A stretch of DNA of 33,958 nt, taken from the NCBI GenBank assembly GCA_030593075.1, contig JAUVHW010000010.1:1-33958 (forward strand), given 5' to 3'. The stretch's first letter is position 1, and every line of letters starts with the position of its first letter. This document shows positions 7,398 to 14,326 of the stretch, one piece after another. The position numbers and the translations under genes were made by a program. A model generated the notes under the pieces. It had not been told where the DNA came from and ran no database searches. It saw only the letters and a list, made by a program, of their open reading frames with translations. This DNA comes from Ardenticatenales bacterium. GTDB taxonomy: Bacteria > Chloroflexota > Anaerolineae > Promineifilales > UBA4811.

Positions 7398-8279
7398 TCA
7401 GGTTTGGACCATGAGCACCCGGTCTCGGCCGGCGTAATCCCTCTGCAGCCGTACGGCGGCGGCCGGAAAGCGAGCCTCGGCCAACCCCCGCGCCGCCGGC
7501 CCCTGAGCGGCACCGATCTCCAGCAGAATCGCGCCCTGCGGCTGCAGCACGGCCGGCGCCTCGTCCAGCAGTTCCTCTATCAGGTCGAGTCCCTCACACC
7601 CGCCGCGCAGCGCGCTCTCGGACTCGTACTCGCGCACGCTGACCGGCAAGTCGTCCCACTCCCCATCCGCCACGTAGGGCAGGTTGGCGACTATCAGGTG
7701 CACCTCACGAGTTCCCGGCCGCGAATCCAGCAGCGGCTCCAGCAGGTGACCCTGCAGGAACGAAATCCGGCCCGCCACCCCGTGTCGCTGCGCGTTGTGG
7801 GCTGCGACCTCCAGAGCGGCCGCGCTGACATCAGTGGCAACCAAGTGGGCGGCCGGCCGGTTCACAGCTAGAGCCACCGCGACGCAGCCGCTGCCCGTCC
7901 CCACATCCACGACCCTGATCGGCAATCCGCGATTCCCGTTCGACACCTCCGGGATCAGGCCTAGTGCCGCCTCCACCAGGTGCTCGGTCTCAGGACGCGG
8001 GATGAGGGTGGCTGGCGTGACGCGGAATGCGAGACCGTAGAACTCGGCCCGGCCCGTGAGATAGGGTAGCGGCTCACCGGCCGCCAGGCGTTCCAGCCCA
8101 GCAGCAAAGCGCGAGACCTGCTCCGGGCTGACGGCTCGTTCGGGGCGGGCCAGCAGCTGGGCCCGGGTGAGCCCGCAGACGTGCGCCAGCCAGAGCTGGG
8201 CATCTAGTGATGAGGTAGAACTGCCGGCCGCCGCCAGTCGCTGGACGGCCGATACGAGCAGAGACTGAACTCTGCTCAA
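7398..8279 (-). CDS. prmC: Peptide chain release factor N(5)-glutamine methyltransferase
   Basis: PrmC (HemK) methylates the glutamine of the GGQ motif of release factors using S-adenosylmethionine. The 293-residue frame has an N-terminal helical domain, then IPRPETE (93-99), the SAM loop DVGTGSG (125-131) and the acidic TD at 149-150. The active-site motif, normally NPPY, reads NLPY (199-202). A TTG start at 8279 overlapping the TGA of the HicB-like gene (TTGA) gives the usual family length. An ATG at 8339 is possible but would add 20 poorly structured residues and has no ribosome-binding site. Its substrate gene prfA is two genes upstream in the same operon, a classic arrangement. Confidence 0.93.
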   Translation of the reverse strand: MSRVQSLLVSAVQRLAAAGSSTSSLDAQLWLAHVCGLTRAQLLARPERAVSPEQVSRFAAGLERLAAGEPLPYLTGRAEFYGLAFRVTPATLIPRPETEHLVEAALGLIPEVSNGNRGLPIRVVDVGTGSGCVAVALAVNRPAAHLVATDVSAAALEVAAHNAQRHGVAGRISFLQGHLLEPLLDSRPGTREVHLIVANLPYVADGEWDDLPVSVREYESESALRGGCEGLDLIEELLDEAPAVLQPQGAILLEIGAAQGPAARGLAEARFPAAAVRLQRDYAGRDRVLMVQT

Positions 8280-8488
8280 GGTTGGTTGTCTATGACCAGC
8301 TCCCGCCCCACCGGTACTTCTCCATCCTCCGCCATGCAATCGAGATGGAGCCGGATAGCCTCAGCGATGTTCTGACGCGCTTCTTCAATGGTTGCTCCAA
8401 ACGTGTGGCAGCCGGGCAGCGACGGAGCGTAGGCGTGAAACTGGTCCTCGTCAGGTTCTATCACGGCAGTGAGGCTGTATGTTTCCAT
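8276..8488 (-). CDS. HicB-like antitoxin-family protein, no HicA partner
   Basis: This is a 70-residue protein with the HicB fold signature: strand METYSLTAVIEPDEDQFHAYAPSLPGC, then T.EEARQNIAEAIRLHL and a short tail. The motif Y.PSLPGC and the helix EEAR.NI.EAI are diagnostic. The ATG at 8488 starts 13 nt after the prfA stop. No RNase-like HicA frame is visible on either side, and the protein lacks the C-terminal DNA-binding extension of full HicB antitoxins. It may be a solitary HicB-like protein with another role. Its stop overlaps the TTG start of prmC, so it may couple prfA and prmC translation. Confidence 0.85.
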   Translation of the reverse strand: METYSLTAVIEPDEDQFHAYAPSLPGCHTFGATIEEARQNIAEAIRLHLDCMAEDGEVPVGRELVIDNQP

Positions 8489-8501
8489 CTGGGACACCAC
8501 G

Positions 8502-9572
8502 TTACTCCAAGGCCGCCAGCCGCTCCGCCTGCTTCTGCGTCGCCAGTTGGTCAGTGAACTCATCCAGGGCGTCCCCCTCCATGAAGGCAGGCAGGTGATG
8601 CATCGACCGGCCGATGCGATGGTCGGTCACCCGGCTCTGGGGGTAGTTGTAGGTGCGAATCTTCTCACTGCGATCGCCTCTGCCCACCTGAGCGCGGCGT
8701 TCGGCGTCAATCTCGGCATGCTGCTTGCGTCGTTCTTCCTCGTAGAGCCGCGCTCGCAGTACGGCCATCGCCTGCAGCTTGTTCTGGGTCTGGGAGCGCT
8801 CGTTCTGGCAAAAGACAACCGTCCCCGTGGGCTTGTGCGTGATGCGAATGGCAGTGGCGTTCTTTTGCACGTGCTGCCCACCGGGACCGGCCGCCATGGT
8901 TGCGACGATTTCTAGGTCCTTGGGGTCAATCTCCACCTCCACCTCATCCACCTCGGGCATGACAGCGACGGTGGACGTGGAGGTGTGGATCCGGCCTTGC
9001 GACTCGGTGATGGGTACGCGCTGAACCCGGTGGACGCCACTTTCGTATTTGAGCCGGGAGAACGCACCTTTCCCCCGCACCTGGAAGATCACTTCTTTGA
9101 ATCCGCCCACACCGGTCTCGTGGCTGCTGAGCAGCTCGGTCTTCCAGCCCCGTTTCTCCGCGTAGCGAGTGTACAAGCGGTAGAGATCGGCCGCAAAGAT
9201 GCCCGCCTCGTCACCACCCGCCCCGGCTCGAATCTCCATGATGACGCTGCGCTCGTCGCGCTCGTCCTTGGGCAGCAGCAACAGCTTGATGCGCTCGGCC
9301 AGCTCTTCCCTGCGGGCCTCCAGGCTGGCAACCTCCTCCTTCACGAGCTCCCGCATCTCCTCGGAGCCCTCTTCCTCCAACATGACCCGCGCCTCGGCCA
9401 GTTCTTGTTCTACCTGCTGGTGCTCCCGATAGGCGTGGACCAGGGGCTCGATCTCGGACCGCTCCTGCGCGTATTCGCCTACTCGGACATAATCGGCCGC
9501 CACGGATGGATCCGCCATCAGGCGCTCCAGTTCGTCGTACCGTTCTTCAACGGCCGCTAGTCGCTCCAACAT
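8502..9572 (-). CDS. prfA: Peptide chain release factor 1
   Basis: RF1 recognises UAA and UAG and triggers hydrolysis of peptidyl-tRNA on the ribosome. The ATG at 9572, preceded by GAGAG, gives 356 residues, the normal length. An N-terminal coiled coil (residues 1-100) is followed by AGAGGDEA (116-123), the codon-recognition loop RVPITESQGRIHTS with tripeptide PIT at 187-189 (PAT in E. coli, PVT in Thermus), and the catalytic GGQ at 231-233. The HTS of domain 2 marks it as RF1 rather than RF2. The longer frame to 9806 runs through the promoter and is not used. It heads the operon prfA, HicB-like, prmC, uncharacterised gene. Confidence 0.96.
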   Translation of the reverse strand: MLERLAAVEERYDELERLMADPSVAADYVRVGEYAQERSEIEPLVHAYREHQQVEQELAEARVMLEEEGSEEMRELVKEEVASLEARREELAERIKLLLLPKDERDERSVIMEIRAGAGGDEAGIFAADLYRLYTRYAEKRGWKTELLSSHETGVGGFKEVIFQVRGKGAFSRLKYESGVHRVQRVPITESQGRIHTSTSTVAVMPEVDEVEVEIDPKDLEIVATMAAGPGGQHVQKNATAIRITHKPTGTVVFCQNERSQTQNKLQAMAVLRARLYEEERRKQHAEIDAERRAQVGRGDRSEKIRTYNYPQSRVTDHRIGRSMHHLPAFMEGDALDEFTDQLATQKQAERLAALE

Positions 9573-9699
9573 CAGATCACTCTCGGTTTCGCGCTCGGCC
9601 CAGCACAAGTCTCCCAGCAATTCCAAACGGCCAGTGACCCAGCGGGCTGGTCTTCCTTCGCACGTCGGAGACAGACGCCAGACCAGGGAGGTTCCAACT

Positions 9700-9743
9700 C
9701 CAGTCAAGACGATTATACTGCAGGGCAGAGGCCAGTCAAGACG
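9700..9743. repeat. 12-bp direct repeat around the prfA promoter
   Basis: CCAGTCAAGACG occurs exactly at 9700-9711 and 9732-9743, 32 bp apart, about three helical turns. The right copy contains the -35 hexamer of the prfA promoter and the left copy lies just downstream of the -10. It is either an operator for an unknown regulator or a local duplication. Confidence 0.5.
9712..9739 (-). promoter_or_regulatory. Sigma-70-type promoter of the prfA operon
   Basis: Minus strand: TTGACT (9734-9739), 16-bp spacer, TATAAT (9712-9717). The layout is identical to the PBP1A promoter. Transcription would begin near 9705, giving a leader of about 133 nt before the prfA ATG at 9572. Confidence 0.78.
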
Positions 9744-9819
9744 GGAACCTTTTGCCTCTCCGGTGCGTCTTGGGGACAGATTGGGTAAGAGCTCGCTGAG
9801 GAGCAAGGAGGAGTAGGAA

Positions 9820-12231
9820 ATGAAGAGCTACCGAGTTCTGGGAATGTTGGCTCTGCTGGCAGTTTGCCTGGGGTTGGCAGCCCCGGCCGCGGCCGATGGC
9901 ATCATCATCATAGACCCGCCTCCAGGCGTGCCGCCGATACGGCTGGACGAGGCCCTGACCATCAAGTACCACCGGGTCACAGTGGAGATCAAGGACCAGG
10001 TCGCGACGACTCACGTGGACCAGGTCTTCCTGAACGAGAACCACTGGACGGCTGAGGGGACCTACATCTTCCCGCTGCCAACAGAGGCGGCCGTCGGCGA
10101 GTTCGTAATGTGGGTGGACGGCACCCGAATTGAAGGCGAGATACTGAAGGCGGAGGAGGCCCGGCGAATCTACAACGACATCGTACGACGCAGGCGCGAT
10201 CCCGCGCTGCTCGAGTACGTAGGGCGGGACCTGGTAAAGGCCAGCATCTTCCCAATCCCACCGGGCGACGAGCGCCGTGTGGAGCTGGAGTACAGCCAGG
10301 TGCTGCCCATGGACAATGGGCTGGTCCACTATGTCTATCCCTTGAGCACCGAAAAGTACTCCGCCCGGCCGCTGGAGGAGGTCTCTATCCGGGTCGAAGT
10401 AGAGTCGCGCGATGAGATCAAGGCGGTCTATTCCCCCAGCCACGAGGTGTTCATCGAGCGGGAGGACGACTATCACGCTCTGGTGGGCCTCGAGCAGTCC
10501 GACGTCCTTCCGGACAAGGATTTCGAATTATACTACACCGTGAGCCCAGAGGACGTGGGGCTGAATCTGCTGAGCTTCATGGAGGCAGGACAAGATGGCT
10601 TTTTCCTGCTGCTCGCGGCTCCCAACGTCGAGGTAGACCCCGACCAGGTCATGGCTAGAGACCTGATCCTTGTGCTTGATGTCTCTGGCAGCATGGACGG
10701 AGAAAAGCTGGACCAGGCCAAGAGGGCTGCGGAGTACATCCTGGACCATCTGAATTCGCAGGACCACTTTAACATCATCGCCTTTAGCACCGGCCTGCGC
10801 ACCTTCAGCAGGGAACTGGAACCCGCCAGGAAGTGGGAGGAGGCGGCCGAGTTTGTCGACCGGCTGGAGGCGGTGGGTGGCACCGACATCAACCGCGCGC
10901 TGCTGGAAGCGTTGAGCATGGCGGACGAGCAGCGCCCCACCACGCTTATCTTCTTGACCGACGGTCTGGCCACAGAAGGCGTCTACGAGACTCCTGCCAT
11001 CCTGAGCAATGTGGAAGACGCGGCCGGCAGCAACGTGCGGCTCTTCAGCTTTGGCGTGGGAGACGACGTAGATACCGACCTGCTGGACTCGCTGGCGCTG
11101 GACCATGGTGGGACGAGCGCCTACGTCAGGCCAGGGCAGCGGCTCGACGAAGAAGTGAGCGCCTTCTACTCCAAGGTCAGCACCCCCGTTCTGGCCGACA
11201 TTGAGATTGACTTTGGCGACATCGTCGTGGAGCAACTCTACCCCGAGCGCACACCTGACCTCTTTGCCGGGACTCAACTGGTGCTGGTCGGCCGCTATCG
11301 AGAAGGCGGGCCCACCACCATCACCCTATCTGGCATAGTCAATGATCGCCGACTCACCTTTTCCTACCCGGACCAATACTTCCGCAACCGCGGCGGCGAG
11401 AGCGAGGCTTTTATTCCCCGTCTGTGGGCTACACGGACCATCGGCCACTACCTGACCCAGATCCGGCTGTACGGGCAGAAGCGCGAGTGGGTGGAGACCA
11501 TCGTCAACTTGAGCATCCGCTATGGCATCATCACCCCCTACACCTCCTTCCTGATCGACGAGGACGACATCTTTACCCAGACCGGCCGGCGCAATATCGT
11601 CGAGGAGACCGAGGCCGAGATGGTCGAGCACGCCCCTGCTCCGGCTTACGGCGCAGATGCCGTGGAAAAGGCTGCCGGGGAAGGCGCCCTGCGCGAGGCC
11701 GAGGCTCCGATCGCCCTGCCAACTATGGTAGCTATGGCGCCAGACGGAGGTGGCCCGGTCGAGGTAGCTGAGGTACTTCAGTACATGGGCAGCAAGACGT
11801 TCGTCCTGCGCGATGGCGTCTGGGTGGACACCGCCTTTGACCCCGCAGCGATGGAGCCGGTAGAGGTAGGCTTTCTGTCCGACGGCTACTTTGACCTGGT
11901 GGCGGCCGTCCCAGTTCTGGGCGATTACTTGTCTCTGGGCCAGCGGGTGATCGCGGTGCACGAGGCAATCGCTTACGAGGTAGTTGAAGGGCCGGGCGAG
12001 GATTTCAATGTCCCGGCCGACACCACTGAACCGGCCGTGATTGACGATACCGGCGAAGAGCCCGCCGATACAACGGAAGTAGTGGTCACGAGGGAGGCGA
12101 GCGAAACGACCGGGGAAGAGCCACCCGAGCAAGAAGCCAAGCCAGCGGGCCCCTGCCTAGGCGCCTTGGCGATGCCGGCGGTGCTTGTCGGAATGGTTGC
12201 GGCTCTCGGCAAGAGGAAGAACCGCTGGTGA
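9820..12231 (+). CDS. VIT and von Willebrand A domain surface protein
   Basis: This is an 803-residue protein related to inter-alpha-trypsin-inhibitor heavy chains. The signal peptide spans residues 1-25 (LALLAVCLGLAAPAAA, cleavage before DG). The VIT domain covers about 40-165, with the typical V.QVF.N....EGTYIFPLP start. The vWA domain covers about 280-450, with a complete MIDAS: D287, S289, S291, T355 and D381 (LTDG). Residues 615-780 are acidic and Thr/Glu-rich, like a wall-spanning stalk. The C-terminus has a Gly/Pro/Cys start (GPCLGAL), a hydrophobic helix at about 781-795 and the basic end GKRKNRW. AGGAGGAGTAGGAA precedes the ATG, the strongest ribosome-binding site in the window. It probably mediates metal-dependent adhesion or protein assembly outside the cell. 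Confidence 0.93.
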   Translation: MKSYRVLGMLALLAVCLGLAAPAAADGIIIIDPPPGVPPIRLDEALTIKYHRVTVEIKDQVATTHVDQVFLNENHWTAEGTYIFPLPTEAAVGEFVMWVDGTRIEGEILKAEEARRIYNDIVRRRRDPALLEYVGRDLVKASIFPIPPGDERRVELEYSQVLPMDNGLVHYVYPLSTEKYSARPLEEVSIRVEVESRDEIKAVYSPSHEVFIEREDDYHALVGLEQSDVLPDKDFELYYTVSPEDVGLNLLSFMEAGQDGFFLLLAAPNVEVDPDQVMARDLILVLDVSGSMDGEKLDQAKRAAEYILDHLNSQDHFNIIAFSTGLRTFSRELEPARKWEEAAEFVDRLEAVGGTDINRALLEALSMADEQRPTTLIFLTDGLATEGVYETPAILSNVEDAAGSNVRLFSFGVGDDVDTDLLDSLALDHGGTSAYVRPGQRLDEEVSAFYSKVSTPVLADIEIDFGDIVVEQLYPERTPDLFAGTQLVLVGRYREGGPTTITLSGIVNDRRLTFSYPDQYFRNRGGESEAFIPRLWATRTIGHYLTQIRLYGQKREWVETIVNLSIRYGIITPYTSFLIDEDDIFTQTGRRNIVEETEAEMVEHAPAPAYGADAVEKAAGEGALREAEAPIALPTMVAMAPDGGGPVEVAEVLQYMGSKTFVLRDGVWVDTAFDPAAMEPVEVGFLSDGYFDLVAAVPVLGDYLSLGQRVIAVHEAIAYEVVEGPGEDFNVPADTTEPAVIDDTGEEPADTTEVVVTREASETTGEEPPEQEAKPAGPCLGALAMPAVLVGMVAALGKRKNRW

Positions 12232-12254
12232 CTGGCTGCTGCGGCTCCAATGCG

Positions 12255-12260
12255 TATAAT
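12255..12260 (+). promoter_or_regulatory. -10-like TATAAT upstream of hairpins and hydrolase
   Basis: A perfect TATAAT with a TG two bases upstream (TGCGTATAAT) lies 24 bp after the VIT-protein stop. No good -35 hexamer is present. If active, it would give a leader of about 245 nt for the hydrolase gene, or a separate small RNA containing the two hairpins at 12327-12368. Confidence 0.4.
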
Positions 12261-12326
12261 CCAGGCGGTGACCAGTGACCGCATGTGCCTGACAAGAATG
12301 TGGGCCACACTGCCTGAACAAGACGA

Positions 12327-12368
12327 CCCCTTCCGGGTTAGCCCGGAAGGGGCACGTCTCCGTGCCCC
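12327..12368 (+). promoter_or_regulatory. Two overlapping, mutually exclusive hairpins
   Basis: Hairpin 1 has a perfect 11-bp stem (CCCCTTCCGGG, loop TTAG, CCCGGAAGGGG; 12327-12352). Hairpin 2 has a perfect 8-bp stem (GGGGCACG, loop TCTC, CGTGCCCC; 12349-12368). They share the GGGG at 12349-12352, so only one can form fully at a time. No T-run follows, so this is not a classic intrinsic terminator. It could be an attenuator-like leader element, the end of the VIT-protein mRNA, or a REP-like intergenic element. The rest of 12232-12511 holds no credible gene. Confidence 0.6.
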
Positions 12369-12511
12369 GAGCAGGACCTGCATCGCAGAATCCCCAGCGG
12401 GCCCGCCTGTCGATAGCAGAGCCGTGATTAGCATCGCGATGCTGGTCGCGGCTGATCACCAGGATCAGAGCCTGGATTAAGTGATCTCACTGACCAGGTA
12501 GCTGCTGCCCG

Positions 12512-13330
12512 ATGTCTCCCTTTGCGAACACCCAGGTTGGTTCCATCTGGTACGCGCGGAATCGCGAACCTGTGTCTCATCAACCCGCCCTGCTGCTCAT
12601 CCACGGGGCTGGCAGCACGCACCTGTACTGGCCGCCCCAACTGCGACGGCTCCGCAGAACCTCAGTGCTGGCGCCAGACCTGCCGGGGCACGGCCGCTCC
12701 GAGGGAACGGCTCGCGAGACCATAACCGAATACGCGCAGGACGTGGTGCTGTTGCTGGACGCTCTGGGAGTAGAGCGAGTGGTGGCGGCCGGACACTCGA
12801 TGGGCGGCGCGATTGCTCAGACGATGGCCCTGGACCACGCGGACCGTGTCGCAGGCCTGATCCTTATAGGCACGGGGGCCAAGCTGCGCGTCGCACCGGA
12901 AATCCTGGATGGCGTGCTAGCCGACCTGGATTCCACGCTGGCGCTGGTGGTGGAGTGGTCGTTTGGGCCAAACGCGCCGGCCGAGTTGAAGCAGTTGACC
13001 ATGACGGCAATGGCAGAGATTGCCCCGGCAGTGCTGCACGCCGATTACCTCGGCTGTGACCGGTTCGACGTCAGGGAGCGTCTGGCTCAGATCGAGGCTC
13101 CAACGCTGGTAATTGGCGGTACGGCCGACAAGATGACGCCGCTCCGGTTCTCACAGTATCTGGCGGACGGAATCCCTCTGGCTCAGCTGCAGGTTGTCGA
13201 GGGCGCGGGTCACATGCTGGCACTGGAGCGACCGGCTCTCGTAGCGGCGGCCGTAGGCGAATTCATGACCAAGCTAGAGGGATCAAGCCCTCCACAGGAG
13301 GTGCCCCAGTCGCCTCCCGGTTCGGCGTAG
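12512..13330 (+). CDS. Alpha/beta hydrolase
   Basis: This is a 272-residue cytoplasmic enzyme of the alpha/beta hydrolase fold. The oxyanion-hole motif is HGAG at 31-34, the nucleophile elbow is GHSMGG with Ser96, the acid is probably Asp206 (GGTADKMTP) and the catalytic His is His234 (GAGHM). A PDLPGHGRS block (55-63) is typical of esterase/haloperoxidase-type members. The substrate is not predictable. The C-terminal 20 residues are Pro/Ser-rich and look unstructured. The ATG at 12512 has a poor ribosome-binding site. The gene stands alone and converges on the LysM gene; the 75-bp gap between the stops has no clear terminator. Confidence 0.92.
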   Translation: MSPFANTQVGSIWYARNREPVSHQPALLLIHGAGSTHLYWPPQLRRLRRTSVLAPDLPGHGRSEGTARETITEYAQDVVLLLDALGVERVVAAGHSMGGAIAQTMALDHADRVAGLILIGTGAKLRVAPEILDGVLADLDSTLALVVEWSFGPNAPAELKQLTMTAMAEIAPAVLHADYLGCDRFDVRERLAQIEAPTLVIGGTADKMTPLRFSQYLADGIPLAQLQVVEGAGHMLALERPALVAAAVGEFMTKLEGSSPPQEVPQSPPGSA

Positions 13331-13405
13331 CGAAGAGCTGGCAGCCGACAGAGGGGTTGTTGAGCAGCCGTCGCACCCTGGGGCACCGCAGCCTTGAGCA
13401 GTGGA

Positions 13406-14170
13406 TCAAGGCACCACGAAGGTCGCTCGAGGCGTGCCGTCAGCGTCGCGGAGCGTCGCCGTCTCGCCCGGCTCCCAGGCAGCGAAGCCGAGTCCCCAAT
13501 AGAGGTCAGAAGTAGTGTCCGTCCCCGAAGCAGTGTGCAAGATCACGTTCGCCCCTTCGCCAAAGAGGATGAAAGGGCCGAAAGTGTAGACATTCCCGTG
13601 GCTATCTTCAAGTCTCCAGTTGGCTAGCTGTATCTGCCGGCTCCCATCGTTGGCAATCACCAGCCTCTCGTGGGCCAGCCTGCCGACCTCGAGAATCTCG
13701 CGAACGACCACCTTGGCCTCTCCCAATGCTGGCGCCTCAGTCGGGATCGGAGAGGGCGGCCCGGCCAGAGTGGGAGCTGGCGTATGCTCCTCGGTTGCGG
13801 CCGGAACGCCGCCCAGTGGGATTATCAGTTTGCTTCCGGCCGACAGGACGTCGGGATCGGGGATGTTGTTCAGCTGTATGATGTCCTCCAGGGCGACATC
13901 GTACTGCTGCGCGATGCTTCCCAGGGTCTCCCCCATCTTGACAACGTGGCGAACCATTACCGGAGTCGGCGCCGCCACGGAGGGCGGTGCAGAGGCGGTG
14001 GCGACGGCCGCGGCAGTCGCGACGGGGGCAGTAGCCGCTGCAGAGGTAAAAGTCGCAATGCTGCGCTGCTCCGCCTGGCTCTGGTCCCAGTAGTAAAGCA
14101 CCGCCGCCACCATGGCGGCCGAGACGACGACATTCAGCAGAATGAAAGGGACGTACCGTTTGAGAGCCAT
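13406..14170 (-). CDS. LysM and lamin-tail-like domain protein, membrane anchored
   Basis: This is a 254-residue envelope protein. A membrane anchor or uncleaved signal sits at residues 6-26 (VPFILLNVVVSAAMVAAVLYY), followed by an Ala/Thr/Pro-rich linker to about residue 70. A LysM domain covers about 75-118 (V.HVVKMGETLGSIAQQYDV.LEDIIQLNNI..P..L..G..LIIP), the peptidoglycan-binding repeat. A second Pro/Thr linker follows, then a C-terminal beta domain (about 150-254) whose LANWRLEDSHGNVYTFG...L..G..V.LHT pattern matches the lamin-tail (LTD) fold. The ATG at 14170 has GGGAG 8 nt upstream; a GTG at 14179 is less likely. It probably bridges membrane and cell wall. It has its own promoter at 14204-14232. 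Confidence 0.88.
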   Translation of the reverse strand: MALKRYVPFILLNVVVSAAMVAAVLYYWDQSQAEQRSIATFTSAAATAPVATAAAVATASAPPSVAAPTPVMVRHVVKMGETLGSIAQQYDVALEDIIQLNNIPDPDVLSAGSKLIIPLGGVPAATEEHTPAPTLAGPPSPIPTEAPALGEAKVVVREILEVGRLAHERLVIANDGSRQIQLANWRLEDSHGNVYTFGPFILFGEGANVILHTASGTDTTSDLYWGLGFAAWEPGETATLRDADGTPRATFVVP

Positions 14171-14203
14171 GGTGCTCACTCCCTTGGTTGACCGGTCAGC
14201 GCG

Positions 14204-14232
14204 ATTCTAGCCTAATCGCGCGGCCCAGGCAA
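14204..14232 (-). promoter_or_regulatory. Promoter of the LysM gene
   Basis: Minus strand: TTGCCT (14227-14232), 17-bp spacer, TAGAAT (14204-14209). The start site would be near 14197, about 27 nt before the ATG, leaving room for the GGGAG ribosome-binding site. Confidence 0.6.
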
Positions 14233-14326
14233 CCAAGAGCTGTGCCGCAGACCCACCGGGTCTGTGAGGAGGCGACCAGCAGGCCAGTGCGATGTCATGT
14301 CACCCAGGCTTCTGGCGAGGCCTCCC

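Noticed and set aside
9736-12132. Minus-strand open frames opposite the VIT/vWA gene
   Set aside because: These are antisense shadows of a clearly recognised gene with a complete MIDAS and strong ribosome-binding site.
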